Shown: positions 7,218 to 16,002 of the stretch, one piece after another
Numbering within the stretch: the stretch's first letter is position 1
Layout of the letters: each line of letters begins with the position of its first letter
Assembly (NCBI GenBank): GCA_903939515.1
Contig: CAJAHH010000075.1
Location: forward strand, 1 to 40,807
Source: an uncultured Verrucomicrobiota bacterium
GTDB lineage: Bacteria; Verrucomicrobiota; Verrucomicrobiia; Limisphaerales; UBA9464
Reading direction: 5' to 3'
Length of the DNA: 40,807 bases
Made by a program: the position numbers and the translations under genes
Notes under the pieces: generated by a model
The model's input: the letters and a program-made list of their open reading frames with translations, nothing else
What the model was told of the DNA's origin: nothing
Databases searched by the model: none

Positions 7218-7478
7218 TCAATAAATCTTAACCGGGTTATTCCCGTCTCTTTTCTTCACAATCATCGCAGGGCCCTGCACACCCTTCATCGCACCGCCCT
7301 TAGCCATCTTCTTCGACTTGCCCGCAGTCGTCAAAGCAATCGCAACCGCTTGTTTGACCGCTGCCTTCTTGCCCTTAGGCTTACTCGTGCCTATCGAGCC
7401 ACTCTTCTTAAATTTGCCAACCATCTCGCTGATATTGCCCGAGATCGTCTTCTGGCTAGAACCTTTTTTAAGAGGCAT
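7218..7478 (-). CDS. DUF6496-like small basic protein
   Basis: 86 residues when started at the ATG at 7478, which follows AGGAGCGAGAA. A longer reading frame begins inside the portal gene, but the [20 protein letters not shown] opening is the family's usual N-terminus. The later [20 protein letters not shown] is also characteristic of DUF6496-type phage proteins. [11 protein letters not shown] segment follows, linking it to the other KGG proteins here. It overlaps the portal stop by 11 bp. Function is unknown. Confidence 0.75.
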   Translation of the reverse strand: MPLKKGSSQKTISGNISEMVGKFKKSGSIGTSKPKGKKAAVKQAVAIALTTAGKSKKMAKGGAMKGVQGPAMIVKKRDGNNPVKIY

Positions 7479-9834
7479 TTCTCGCTCCTTGCTGTTGACT
7501 GACTTGGTTGAGACGCTCCCGCGCCACATCCGCTCGTAACATCGCAATATTCTCCTGCGACTGCACACGTGCCATGTTAGCGCGCTGCACTTCCGCTGCC
7601 TTTTGCTTCTCTACTTCCAACTTAGCGCCCTCAATCTGGATACGCTGGGTATCTGCCTGCGCACGTTGCTGGATTTCTGCCTCCTTCAACTGCACCACAG
7701 GGTCAGGACCCTCACCCGCCAGCTGCGATTGGATGCCACGCAGCTCCATCATGCCCTTGGCAACCTCCAACGCGATCATGCCCTCCTTCTGGATCGGCGA
7801 AATCATCTTGTCAGGATCAGCACCATACTCCGAGAACAACTGCGCCTCAACAATCTCTTCTGCCTTCTTGCGCACGTGCTCCAAAATATGCTTCTGCAGC
7901 GTCATCGCCGCCTGCGGATTTGCTTGCAGCATCGGCGACATGCCCATGATCAAATGCGACAAGATATGCGCGTCATGCTGCTGACCAGAGAACGCCTTTA
8001 GCTCCATCTGATCCAATACATCCGCGTTTTCCTGCGCCGGGTCCTTCGGCATCTGCGTATTCTGCGGTCTCAAGATGCCATCAATGTCTCTGACGTTCAT
8101 CGCCGCATACACACGGTAGTACGCCTCGTACATGTTGTGCATCATCGGCGCTGTCTGCGCCAATTGCAACTGCGTTTGCGCCAAAGTGATGCGCTGGGCC
8201 ACCGAGAAGATGTTCGGATCAGCCACAGGAAGTACCGCCACCAGCTGATTGAAGTCATGCTTCTTAATTTTTCTCGACGCACCCGGCACCTCATACGGAT
8301 ATTCGTCCGGCAGATACTTACCAAAGCCCTTGGCAAGCAGTTGGAACTCCATCTTCTGCGAATAATGCAGGCGCTTGTGGATCGCCGACATCACCATCGA
8401 GCCTTTTTCCATCAACGCAATGGTCGTACCCACCGCCGCCATCTGATTGCCTTCACCCACCTGCATGTCAGCAATCGATGCCAAGCGTTTGCCCGCATCC
8501 ACCACAAAACCCAGCAGCGCAAACAACGTCTGGCTCGGTTCTTTGTACGGCAGAGGCAACAACGACGCCGTCAACTCCGCACCACCCGCATCAATGTCAC
8601 GCCATTCGCCCGGCTGGATCGGATTATCGCTATCCGCGATCCGTGCACCCTTCGCTTTGAAGCCCGCAGGCAGATTCGAGAGCGTTCCCGCATCCAACAA
8701 CTGCCGCATCGCCATCGTAGCCGTCTTCGACAAGCCACCAATCAGATGCACAAAGCCCAAACCATACGCGCCCAGACCCTCAACCAGCACGTAATGCACA
8801 AACGCAGGAATGCGAAGCTTTAAATCGTCATCTTCTTCCCAATTTCGACGCACACCGACCACGCGACCGCTGACTTCTTCAATCGTAATCAAGAACGGCA
8901 GCTTAATTCCCGTCGGCTCACCATCCTCATCGACATCTTCAAAGCCCGGCACGTCATAATCGACGTGCATCTCAAGCAAAAACATCTCTTCGGCTTCGTC
9001 AGAAGGCGTTAAACCCGTCTGTTTGTCTATCGCCTGCGAAATATCGCTCGCTGTCGGGTCAAAAGCCTCCGGCTGCAAGTCCAAATCAAGGTACTCACCC
9101 GCCAAAACACGCTTCTTGAACTCGTTCGTGGACATCGCCACACGATGCGTGACCCGTGAGCATTGGCTCATGACGCTTGAGCCGTAGTACGGGATGTACA
9201 AATCGTCCGCCAAGACCAACTTGGACACCATCCGACCCAAATAACGGTCGTAATACACCTTCTTGAACACCGATCCACCATAACCAAGGTAGAAAAGCGC
9301 CTGATCAAACTCCGGTGTGTACTCCTCCATCACCGTCGTCAGCTGGTAATTCATGAAATCTTGCACACGCGAGGCCTGCTGCGCCTTGTCCAAGGTCTCC
9401 TTACCCACAATCTGCGTCCTAACAGGACCACTGGACGGCATCAACTCCTTCATCGCCTGTGCTTGGAACTGCACAATCGCCTCAGTCAGCATCGGATGCA
9501 CTGCCCCCGCCGCACCACGGAAAGGCTTGGTCCGCTCTTCAAGCTTCAAGCCCAACAGATCAAGGCCCTTGGAGTACATCGTCTCCCAGTCCGACCTCGA
9601 CGACTTGTCCGCCTCGTACAACGCCTGCAATGTCTGCGACATCTCCGACAGATCGTCCGCGCTAATAACCTCGGCTAAGTTGTCATAGAAGTCCACTTCC
9701 GCAGCTTCGTCCTCGCCCATCTCAACCGTCGCCCCACCATCCTCTTCCAAGATGATTTCGATTTCAGGCATGCCTGCCGCTTCAACCTCCACGGACAAGG
9801 GCTTTTCGTTTTCCCCGAGCTTATCTACTGGCAT
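7468..9834 (-). CDS. Portal protein (P22-like)
   Basis: 788 residues. The portal forms the twelve-subunit ring at one head vertex through which DNA enters and leaves. Supporting features: an acidic N-terminal 70 residues; the core motif with [21 protein letters not shown] near residue 95; a region around residue 195 with [15 protein letters not shown]; a conserved [14 protein letters not shown]; and a long helical, Gln-rich C-terminus from about 600 (barrel/coiled coil). Length and composition fit P22-like portals better than lambda or HK97 types. It lies downstream of the large terminase and the 846-aa gene. The start is ATG at 9834, behind GAGGAATAACC. Confidence 0.85.
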   Translation of the reverse strand: MPVDKLGENEKPLSVEVEAAGMPEIEIILEEDGGATVEMGEDEAAEVDFYDNLAEVISADDLSEMSQTLQALYEADKSSRSDWETMYSKGLDLLGLKLEERTKPFRGAAGAVHPMLTEAIVQFQAQAMKELMPSSGPVRTQIVGKETLDKAQQASRVQDFMNYQLTTVMEEYTPEFDQALFYLGYGGSVFKKVYYDRYLGRMVSKLVLADDLYIPYYGSSVMSQCSRVTHRVAMSTNEFKKRVLAGEYLDLDLQPEAFDPTASDISQAIDKQTGLTPSDEAEEMFLLEMHVDYDVPGFEDVDEDGEPTGIKLPFLITIEEVSGRVVGVRRNWEEDDDLKLRIPAFVHYVLVEGLGAYGLGFVHLIGGLSKTATMAMRQLLDAGTLSNLPAGFKAKGARIADSDNPIQPGEWRDIDAGGAELTASLLPLPYKEPSQTLFALLGFVVDAGKRLASIADMQVGEGNQMAAVGTTIALMEKGSMVMSAIHKRLHYSQKMEFQLLAKGFGKYLPDEYPYEVPGASRKIKKHDFNQLVAVLPVADPNIFSVAQRITLAQTQLQLAQTAPMMHNMYEAYYRVYAAMNVRDIDGILRPQNTQMPKDPAQENADVLDQMELKAFSGQQHDAHILSHLIMGMSPMLQANPQAAMTLQKHILEHVRKKAEEIVEAQLFSEYGADPDKMISPIQKEGMIALEVAKGMMELRGIQSQLAGEGPDPVVQLKEAEIQQRAQADTQRIQIEGAKLEVEKQKAAEVQRANMARVQSQENIAMLRADVARERLNQVSQQQGARNAS

Positions 9835-9836
9835 GG

Positions 9837-12377
9837 TTATTCCTCACCCTTGTTTTTGTACTGCATGTAGTTTTTGAACTCGTCGCCCCAGTTGACCGTC
9901 ACTTGGTCTTCCTCTTTCAAGGCCTCTCCGGAACGCGTGTTTCTATACTTAGTAGACCTGATGTCCTTTGGACCCAGCGTTTCAAACAGCTGCAACACTG
10001 CGCGCTTTTCCTCCGCTGTAGGCTCACTGTTAAACTTAGAGCGGACTTCATTGATCATCAAACCGTCTTCGTCCGTAAACTTCGTCTCCACCGTCACCTG
10101 TGGTACCCCCTTCTCATTACGCAACGAGAAGATGCGCGCAAGGCCTGATTCAAACGCAGGCCTGCCGCCAAGGTTGTAACTGTTGCTGGTCTTGTAGCCA
10201 CCAATCGAATGCCGCATCGCTGCCCCTTCTAGCTCCACTGCATCAGGCGACATAATACGCACCCACTTCTGATTCTTGTCAATCTCGTAGACAGGCTGGG
10301 TGCCGTCAAAATAAATCTCTTTAGGAACCGTCTTACCGTCGCGCGCCTTCTCCAACATCAACCCGCGATCACGCTTTAGACGGGTGTTCTGCGCCCCCTT
10401 AATTAAGGCTTCGGGGAACGTCATGCGCTCTAGCTCAGCAACCGGAATAGATGCTAGTGCGTCTGCGACGTTATTTGCCCTCATGAAGTCAGCGGAAGGC
10501 GAATTAATGTCGTAAATAGGCTGTTCTTTAGTTGCGGCATAAAGCAGGGACTGTGATCCTTTGTCCGTGTCGCCTACCCCTTGAATAAATGCTTGCCTCA
10601 AATCCGTGTCGTAAGCACTAGGCGCAATATTCTCCATGCCTACTAGCAGCTCCCCTAACTTTCTTCTAGCTGCCGGGTAATAGCCTGACATGTTTTCTGC
10701 CGAACTCACGGTGGGGGCGATCGTATTAATCAACTCTTCTGGTACACCTTCCTCCAGCAACTTCGCCCGCATCTTCTCCTGCATCCGATTGCTTACGGTA
10801 TAGGTGTTGTCAACAGAAGGTGGCTTATACCCGTAAGTTAGCAATCCAGTAGCGGTGTCATAAGCCCGTTCAAGGTCCTCTACTGCTTCAGGATTGCCTG
10901 CGCGCATAGCCTCTAACGCATATCCACGGAAGCGTTCTTTATCCGAGCCGTATAGCGGAAGTCTTCCCTCCAACAAAGCTTGTCGTAAAGGATCGTCTGC
11001 CGTGCCATACGTTGAAGTCAAATACTTACGACCTTTTTCACGAATAAAATCGGCCACCGTCTTCGCGTCTCTACCCGCTAATCCCTCTGCTCGAGACAAG
11101 CCAGACACCACTTTATCAATGTAACTGTCTAACGACGAATCACTACCCGCAGGGAAGAAGGTCCCACCCTTTGGCTTGACCGCGTACATCGGAGCGGCAC
11201 CCGCCTGTGCAAGCAAAGACTCCCAACTACGCCCGGTCCGTGGACCAAGGCGCTCTAACATCTTTGCAGCACCTTTTTCAACGCCTTTGCCTGTCGTCAT
11301 TGCAGCCTTACTCACGGTTCCCGCAGGCACCGGCAACGGCAAATAACTACCCACCTCTTCAAAGCCCTTGGCTTCCTTCGTGGGCTTGGTAGCGCGCTTG
11401 GGCATGTAGTCACGCAAGACCTCTTCCGTCGTCGCAAAGCGACGCGTCTTGTCGCTCTCTCGGAATATCGACTCAATGTCCCCTACCGATCCGGGGATCG
11501 CGGCTACAGAACCACGGACCGCTGACTCAAGATTCGATACGCCCTCGCCCATGATGTTGCGCAACATCCGCGCTGACTCTCCCACCACACTCGAAGCCGA
11601 TGGGCCCTTGGCCTTGAACGCCGCTCTGGTGTCCGCTGTAATCGGTCCGCTGTCAGGAATCTCGCCGTAGATCGGTGAGCCTTGGGCCCTGTTCACTGGA
11701 CCGCCTTTGGCAAAGCCGTCTACCGTGCCCTTGATCGCAGACTCAGGAATAACGTACTCCGCCCAATCGCCCTCGGGCATCTTCTGACGAATTAGATAAC
11801 CGGGCTCATACGGTGTACGCAACACCTTACCGGTAACAGGGTCACGAGACGCTTTTGACGTAGGCGTCTCACGAACAGGCTGATCGCCATACAAACGTTT
11901 GGCTTTGATTTCAAGCGGCGACAGATTCTTCCTCGCCGAGCTCTCCGTAAACACATACTGGCCGGGGCCGTACTTGAATTGCATCGCGTCCATCTGCTGC
12001 TGCATCTTGGCCGCACGTTCACGGATGCTGTCCCCCAACGACGTATGAAAATCCTGCATCGTCGTCAGTTCTTTGCCCGCAACCTTGCTCTCGGCTACGC
12101 CTAAGTCCTTCAACAACTGCGCCGCCTTCTTGGCAAGACCACCCTTGCTAAACTCCTGAGGGACCACGGGCCGCGAAGGGATGTCGCCGATGTCCTCTAC
12201 CTCGTCCTCATCTGGCGACTCATCGTCCACTTCCCCGCCTTCAGAGAAATACTGCATCGCAGGCTGTATCTCGTTTTGCATGCTCTCGCCGACAGGCCCA
12301 CCATACGCAAAATACGATACGTCCTCCTGCCCATAGGGCGACGACAAATCGTCAATGGTGAATTCACGCTCATTCAT
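9837..12377 (-). CDS. Large virion-type protein with FxxGGxV motifs and a PcfJ-like patch
   Basis: 846 residues, unassigned as a whole. The N-terminal 230 residues carry four short motifs of the form F-x-x-G-G-x-V/A: FAYGGPV (23-29), FSEGGEV (44-50), FSKGGLA (76-82) and FAKGGPV (222-228). Near the C-terminus, residues 716-766 read LEGAAMRHSIGGY followed by ARIFSLRNEKGVPQVTVE, which resembles the core of PcfJ-like domains, although the usual HCVGxY cysteine is Ser here. It sits between the terminase and portal genes, so a virion-internal or head-associated role is likely. The start is ATG at 12377; its Shine-Dalgarno lies in a hairpin. Confidence 0.6.
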   Translation of the reverse strand: MNEREFTIDDLSSPYGQEDVSYFAYGGPVGESMQNEIQPAMQYFSEGGEVDDESPDEDEVEDIGDIPSRPVVPQEFSKGGLAKKAAQLLKDLGVAESKVAGKELTTMQDFHTSLGDSIRERAAKMQQQMDAMQFKYGPGQYVFTESSARKNLSPLEIKAKRLYGDQPVRETPTSKASRDPVTGKVLRTPYEPGYLIRQKMPEGDWAEYVIPESAIKGTVDGFAKGGPVNRAQGSPIYGEIPDSGPITADTRAAFKAKGPSASSVVGESARMLRNIMGEGVSNLESAVRGSVAAIPGSVGDIESIFRESDKTRRFATTEEVLRDYMPKRATKPTKEAKGFEEVGSYLPLPVPAGTVSKAAMTTGKGVEKGAAKMLERLGPRTGRSWESLLAQAGAAPMYAVKPKGGTFFPAGSDSSLDSYIDKVVSGLSRAEGLAGRDAKTVADFIREKGRKYLTSTYGTADDPLRQALLEGRLPLYGSDKERFRGYALEAMRAGNPEAVEDLERAYDTATGLLTYGYKPPSVDNTYTVSNRMQEKMRAKLLEEGVPEELINTIAPTVSSAENMSGYYPAARRKLGELLVGMENIAPSAYDTDLRQAFIQGVGDTDKGSQSLLYAATKEQPIYDINSPSADFMRANNVADALASIPVAELERMTFPEALIKGAQNTRLKRDRGLMLEKARDGKTVPKEIYFDGTQPVYEIDKNQKWVRIMSPDAVELEGAAMRHSIGGYKTSNSYNLGGRPAFESGLARIFSLRNEKGVPQVTVETKFTDEDGLMINEVRSKFNSEPTAEEKRAVLQLFETLGPKDIRSTKYRNTRSGEALKEEDQVTVNWGDEFKNYMQYKNKGEE

Positions 12378-12383
12378 GGCGTA

Positions 12384-12408
12384 CCCTCGGCAAGCTTAAA
12401 CTCCGAGG
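12384..12408 (-). promoter_or_regulatory. Hairpin that may hide the ribosome site of the 846-aa gene
   Basis: CCTCGG (12385-12390) pairs with CCGAGG (12403-12408) around a 12-nt loop. On the minus strand the 3' arm overlaps the GAGGG ribosome-binding site of the 846-aa gene, 7 bases before its ATG. This could lower or condition translation of that gene relative to its neighbours. Confidence 0.45.
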
Positions 12409-12417
12409 ATTCTAGAG

Positions 12418-13884
12418 CTAATAATACTCATACACAAGCGCATCGCTTCCCTCTTCCTCGACATCGTCCGTCTCCAAGGTCACAAAGTTGCCCTGCCTAA
12501 AGCGCATCATGGCCTGTGTTGTCGAATCGACCATGTCGTCGTTATCCCCATTCGGGAACGCCGCACACTCCTCAATCAACTCCTCCGCCCACTCCGTCTC
12601 AGGTGCCCAGACCATCCGGCTCTCGAACAACGGAGCCACCGCATGCGCCCGGCTTATCTTGTCCTGACCCGCGCGCCGTCCACCGGGGTTGTACATCGTC
12701 ACCGGTATGCCCACGCGCCGCAGCTCCTGCTGCAAGGTCACGCCCGTGGCCTTGGCCTCGATCAAGACGTTGTCAGGATTCCAATAGCTGTACTGCTCCT
12801 TGGCAATACGCTTCAATTCCGGGAAGTCCCACCGACCCTTCACGACGTCCAACAAAATAATGTTCGGCCCCGAGTCCGCGTTCGGCACAAACACACCCCA
12901 CGTTGTAATCACAGAGAAGTCCGCCGTCTCTTTCTTGCTGTACGCCGTGTCATAACTCTGGATTAAGTACTCACACTTGGGCGGCGAGTTGTGCTCCCAA
13001 CGCTGCCACCACTCGCGCTTTAATATCGCACCCTCTTCCGCCGTCGGCTGCTGCTGCCACTGCGCCTGCCACTTGCGAAGGCCAATCGACATCTTGACCT
13101 TCTCTAACTCCTCAAGCTTCCAATACTCCGGCCATAACGGGGCGTTGTTCGGCAGGATCGCCGGGAACTCCAATATCTCCCACTGGTCCGACTTTAACTG
13201 GCCCTGCTGCTTCAATAACCTCCCCGACAGATCATCGGTCCGCCAACGGGTGTTAATGATGATGATCGCGCCATCTGGCTGCAAACGCTGACGAGGACCC
13301 GACGTATACCACTCCCACGTGCCCTCCATCGCGGTGTCCGACAACGCATCCTGTTCGTCCAAGATGTCGTCCAAAATAACAACATTACCGCCACGGCCCG
13401 TCATCGCGCCGCCCTTACCAATAAAGAAGGCTTCCCCACCAGCGTTCGTGTCCCACCGGCCCGCCGCCTTGCTGTCAGCCGAGAGCATGAACTCAGGGAA
13501 CAACTCCCGGTACTTCTCGTCCGCCACAAGGTTTCGAATCATCCGGCCAAAACGCTGCGCTAACTCCGCCGTGTGCGAACCGACAATGAGTTTCGAATCA
13601 GGCTTCCGGCCCATCAGGTACGCAGGGAACAGATAACTGCCCATCTGCGACTTGCCATGCCGAGGAGGCATCGCGATCATCAAACGCTTGCACTTGCCCG
13701 CGACCACACGGTCCAAGGCCGCAGCGATACGGCGATGGTGCTCACCGACAATCATCTCGGGCCACACGTAGCGACAGAAATCCAAGAAGGAGGACGTTGC
13801 ACGTTCCTGCGCTTCAAGCTGCAAGAGTCGAAGTTCTAGCTTGATACGTTCCGATTCGACATCTTGTTGGTTTGCTAAGTCCAT
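12418..13884 (-). CDS. terL: Terminase large subunit (ATPase and nuclease)
   Basis: 488 residues from the ATG at 13884. The frame also allows TTG at 13902; neither has a clear ribosome site. The motor packages DNA into the head. Residue numbers are from the ATG. The ATPase has Walker A with PPRHGKS at 73-79, Walker B VVILDD at 168-173, and a coupling-type motif INTRW near 210. The RNase H-like nuclease has Asp in QSYDTAY (D312), Glu in LIEAKATG (E376), and Asp in NDDMVDS (D450, D453). It is separated from the small subunit by an unusual 4-kb GC-rich cassette. Confidence 0.93.
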   Translation of the reverse strand: MDLANQQDVESERIKLELRLLQLEAQERATSSFLDFCRYVWPEMIVGEHHRRIAAALDRVVAGKCKRLMIAMPPRHGKSQMGSYLFPAYLMGRKPDSKLIVGSHTAELAQRFGRMIRNLVADEKYRELFPEFMLSADSKAAGRWDTNAGGEAFFIGKGGAMTGRGGNVVILDDILDEQDALSDTAMEGTWEWYTSGPRQRLQPDGAIIIINTRWRTDDLSGRLLKQQGQLKSDQWEILEFPAILPNNAPLWPEYWKLEELEKVKMSIGLRKWQAQWQQQPTAEEGAILKREWWQRWEHNSPPKCEYLIQSYDTAYSKKETADFSVITTWGVFVPNADSGPNIILLDVVKGRWDFPELKRIAKEQYSYWNPDNVLIEAKATGVTLQQELRRVGIPVTMYNPGGRRAGQDKISRAHAVAPLFESRMVWAPETEWAEELIEECAAFPNGDNDDMVDSTTQAMMRFRQGNFVTLETDDVEEEGSDALVYEYY

Positions 13885-14098
13885 AGGTTTTGAATTTTGC
13901 AAAAATTTTTAGGGCTATCGATTTTGCAAACAATAGGGGGTGGTTTCACGTGGAACATACCCTAAAACGATTCCATTGGTAACTGTTTGTGTGAAATCGG
14001 GCCTAGGCGTTCGCCAGCCAGACAGGGGGCCCAAAATCCGGGGTGGGTGCTCACTTACGCGAGATACCGCATGAATAGGTGCCGGGACTCGGCCCCCG

Positions 14099-14130
14099 GT
14101 CCACGGCCCGGGGCGCGCGGTCCACGGCCC
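14099..14130. repeat. GGTCCACGGCCC direct repeat pair
   Basis: Copies at 14099-14110 and 14119-14130, spaced by exactly 20 bp start to start. Shorter CACGGCCC copies follow at several places up to about 14310. Confidence 0.8.
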
Positions 14131-14198
14131 ACGGCCCGGCATGCGCGGCCAGCTGGGCATGCATCACGCGTCACGGCCCCCGGCCAGCTGGGCGCTGG

Positions 14199-14237
14199 GT
14201 GTTTGTGATCCCTCATCACAAACCGGATCACAAACAC
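14199..14237. repeat. Perfect 13-bp inverted repeat with iterated ATCACAAAC
   Basis: GTGTTTGTGATCC (14199-14211) is the exact reverse complement of GGATCACAAACAC (14225-14237). The 13-nt loop holds a further direct copy of ATCACAAAC starting at 14215, so three copies of the nonamer lie within 39 bp. It can form a cruciform or RNA hairpin and looks like a protein-binding site. Confidence 0.8.
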
Positions 14238-14488
14238 AAACACGCGGCCAGCTGGGCGCTACAGCTGGGCGAATCAATCCCGGCCAGCTGGGCACGGCCC
14301 ACGGCCCACGGAGCGGCCAGCGGGGCCCACGGGCCACGCGCTGGGGCCGTACGTTCAGGGATCAGGGACCAAGGCCCGGGTGGCCCGGTTTGGCGGCCGG
14401 GCGCGCTGGGCGTCCGGGGCCAGCTGGGTTATTGCCTTTATAGACACACGATAATGTACAGCGCTGGCCGGGCCCGGTTTACACGGGC

Positions 14489-14516
14489 GAAAAAAAACCG
14501 CCCCGAAGGGCGGTCC
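14489..14516 (-). terminator. Rho-independent terminator after the DUF932-like gene
   Basis: On the minus strand ACCGCCC, loop TTCG, GGGCGGT, then a run of eight T. Plus-strand positions are 14497-14503 and 14508-14514. It lies about 37 bp beyond the DUF932-like stop and would end cassette transcripts before the repeat region. Confidence 0.88.
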
Positions 14517-14552
14517 GCGCGGCCCAGCTGGGCCCCGCTCAGGGAAAACGAA

Positions 14553-15638
14553 TCACGCTACAAGGTCCAACAGCTCGCCCGCTTGCGTCTCGAATTCAAC
14601 GCGGTCAGCGGTCCACTGAATCGAACGGGCATACGCCGTGGCGCCCGTTACAGCGTCCCAGATTGTTTCGATGGGGCGCCCCTCATCAATCACGTGGGCG
14701 TGTTCCACACGCTGGGCCACACGCGGCCCGAAACGATTCGCGAGAAACTTGCTCACGTCCGGGATTCGCTCGCGCTGGGCCGCTTGTAGCACGTTCAGCG
14801 TGTTCGATTCGCTCGCTTGCGAGTAAGCGAGCAACGCGGGCGCTACTTCTTCAATGAAGCGGTCCGGCGCGCTGGCCGTATGCCGAAGCGATATTTCTTC
14901 GAGCTCATGAGCGCCCCATACAATACGATTCGCGCAAACAAAATCGAACAAAAAGGTTTTAACGCGCAGGGCCCCGCCGCCCACTTCGGAATTCGTGACA
15001 AAAAACCCCCGGGCCAGCGTCCCGGTCTCGCCGTCCCGGCGGCCCGGTAGCTCAATGCGGTTTTTCTCATCGGCGAGAAAAACGAACATATCGCGGTCAC
15101 CTGCGTACAGCGTTGTGTTCTCGCGGTCCACTTCCACGGCCCGGCCCCATACGCCCGGGACGCGAAAATCGCCCGTCACGCCGTCCCCAAAGCGGTCAAT
15201 CAACGCGGCAATCACGTCATCATTCCACACGCGCCCGTAGCGCGGGCCCGTCATAGCGCGAATTACTGATTCGCCGTTGCGCGTTAACAGTACGCCCACA
15301 TCCTGCGCGTCCCGTTCGTGTTGCATGCCCCAGTTGATACAGTCCGCCGCTACCGGGGCCGGGAGTGTGCGCAGATACCCAGCGGGCGCGCCGATCAGGC
15401 CCGCCGCTTGGCCGAACGCCCAATGCGAAGGGGCAAACCCGTGCCCGTTCGGACCTTCAATCAAAATGCCGGAATTGTCATCCGTTGGAACGGCCCGCAA
15501 CGCGCGCGAGCTCACCACGGCGGCGCGCGAAATAGCGCGCTGGGCCGCTTGCTGAGCATGCATTTCCGTAAGCGAAATAAACCGCTCTTCGGCGGGACGT
15601 GTAGACCATTGACGCGAAGCTTGCATAAGTGTTGACAT
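14553..15638 (-). CDS. DUF932-like protein
   Basis: 361 residues from the ATG at 15638, chosen because it follows the cassette's ACAGGGAGAAAATT ribosome site; the frame extends further upstream without one. The stretch GFFVTNSEVGGGALRVKTFL, followed by FDFVCANRIVWGA, is typical of DUF932 phage/plasmid-like proteins. The N-terminal 60 residues are basic and helical. The family occurs widely on phages and plasmids, with no established biochemical role. It is the last gene of the GC-rich cassette and is followed by a strong terminator. Base use is more GC-rich than in the replication or early genes. Confidence 0.78.
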   Translation of the reverse strand: MSTLMQASRQWSTRPAEERFISLTEMHAQQAAQRAISRAAVVSSRALRAVPTDDNSGILIEGPNGHGFAPSHWAFGQAAGLIGAPAGYLRTLPAPVAADCINWGMQHERDAQDVGVLLTRNGESVIRAMTGPRYGRVWNDDVIAALIDRFGDGVTGDFRVPGVWGRAVEVDRENTTLYAGDRDMFVFLADEKNRIELPGRRDGETGTLARGFFVTNSEVGGGALRVKTFLFDFVCANRIVWGAHELEEISLRHTASAPDRFIEEVAPALLAYSQASESNTLNVLQAAQRERIPDVSKFLANRFGPRVAQRVEHAHVIDEGRPIETIWDAVTGATAYARSIQWTADRVEFETQAGELLDLVA

Positions 15639-15701
15639 AATTTTCTCCCTGTATTGTGAAAAGTGAAACATTCGCGGGCGGTTTGCCCGCCCGGAAAGTA
15701 T
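15639..15701 (-). promoter_or_regulatory. Cassette leader element, copy A (before the DUF932-like gene)
   Basis: The minus strand reads TTTCCGGGCGGGC, a hairpin (GCGGGC 15674-15679 with GCCCGC 15685-15690), a GTTTCAC box, then ATACAGGGAGAAA directly before the ATG. The same parts recur at three other cassette genes. Confidence 0.7.
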
Positions 15702-15708
15702 AAGCGAA

Positions 15709-16002
15709 TTAATCAGAATTACAAACCAATTTATTCCGGGCCCGCTCCGGGGTATATCGACTGTAATTCCGGACGCGAGAATATCGCTCACGCGCTACGC
15801 GTTCGCGGAAGGTCAACGGGATACCGGCCAGCTGGGCCGCATGCATTAACACGCCCAGATCACAATCTTCTTCAAGATAAGCGAAACCGTCCCGCATATA
15901 ACTGTAATAGCTAATCGAATCGAGCAAATTCAAGCGGTCAAGTAAGCGAATCGAAACTTTCGCCCACGCGTGGCCCGGGTCCGAAATAATGTCAAGCTTC
16001 AT
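15709..16002 (-). CDS. Small conserved phage protein with SDPGHAW motif
   Basis: 97 residues beginning MKLDIISDPGHAWAKVSIRL and continuing with YMRDGFAYLEEDCDLGVLM. This is a recognisable small family in phage and plasmid accessory regions, often near DUF932-like genes, with no known function. No membrane segment. The start is ATG at 16002, with GAGGGC upstream. It overlaps the preceding 62-aa gene by 11 bp, so the two are coupled. A CCAGCTGGGC copy lies within it at 15828. Confidence 0.7.
   Translation of the reverse strand: MKLDIISDPGHAWAKVSIRLLDRLNLLDSISYYSYMRDGFAYLEEDCDLGVLMHAAQLAGIPLTFRERVARERYSRVRNYSRYTPERARNKLVCNSD

Larger units (their letters stand above)
14149..14533 (+). repeat. 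CCAGCTGGGC repeat cluster
   Basis: Exact copies start at 14149, 14184, 14248, 14284 and 14524. Near-copies are ACAGCTGGGC at 14261, CCAGCGGGGC at 14317 and CCAGCTGGGT at 14420. All read in the plus direction; the last exact copy is embedded in the full palindrome GGCCCAGCTGGGCC. Further copies occur in cassette genes at 15828 and 16394. Spacing is irregular, so this is a dispersed family of sites rather than a tandem array. Confidence 0.85.
13890..14545. other. GC-rich non-coding region with repeats: candidate origin or packaging site
   Basis: About 650 bp without a credible gene. The left 100 bp are AT-rich and hold two ATTTTGCAAA boxes. The rest is visibly very GC-rich and repetitive: eight copies or near-copies of CCAGCTGGGC, two GGTCCACGGCCC repeats 20 bp apart (14099 and 14119), further CACGGCCC repeats, and a perfect 13-bp inverted repeat. 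Long frames crossing it are artefacts of composition. It separates the leftward cassette from the large terminase gene. A replication origin, packaging site or control region are the main possibilities. Confidence 0.6.

Noticed and set aside
7479-7568. Longer N-terminus for the DUF6496-like protein, starting inside the portal gene
   Set aside because: The family opening MPLKKGSS starts at the ATG at 7478, with a good ribosome site. The extra 30 residues are out-of-frame portal sequence.
8137-8823. Long plus-strand frame opposite the portal gene (His/Arg-rich)
   Set aside because: It is a shadow of the portal gene's codons: composition is skewed to His, Arg and Gln, with no motifs or ribosome site.
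14079-14789. A 236-aa plus-strand open frame across the GC-rich region
   Set aside because: It crosses the repeat region and the antisense of the DUF932-like gene, has repetitive composition-driven sequence and no ribosome site. GC-rich DNA gives long open frames by chance.
15639-15791. Longer N-terminus for the DUF932-like protein
   Set aside because: It would translate through the leader element and into the previous gene; the ATG at 15638 sits at the correct distance from AGGGAG.
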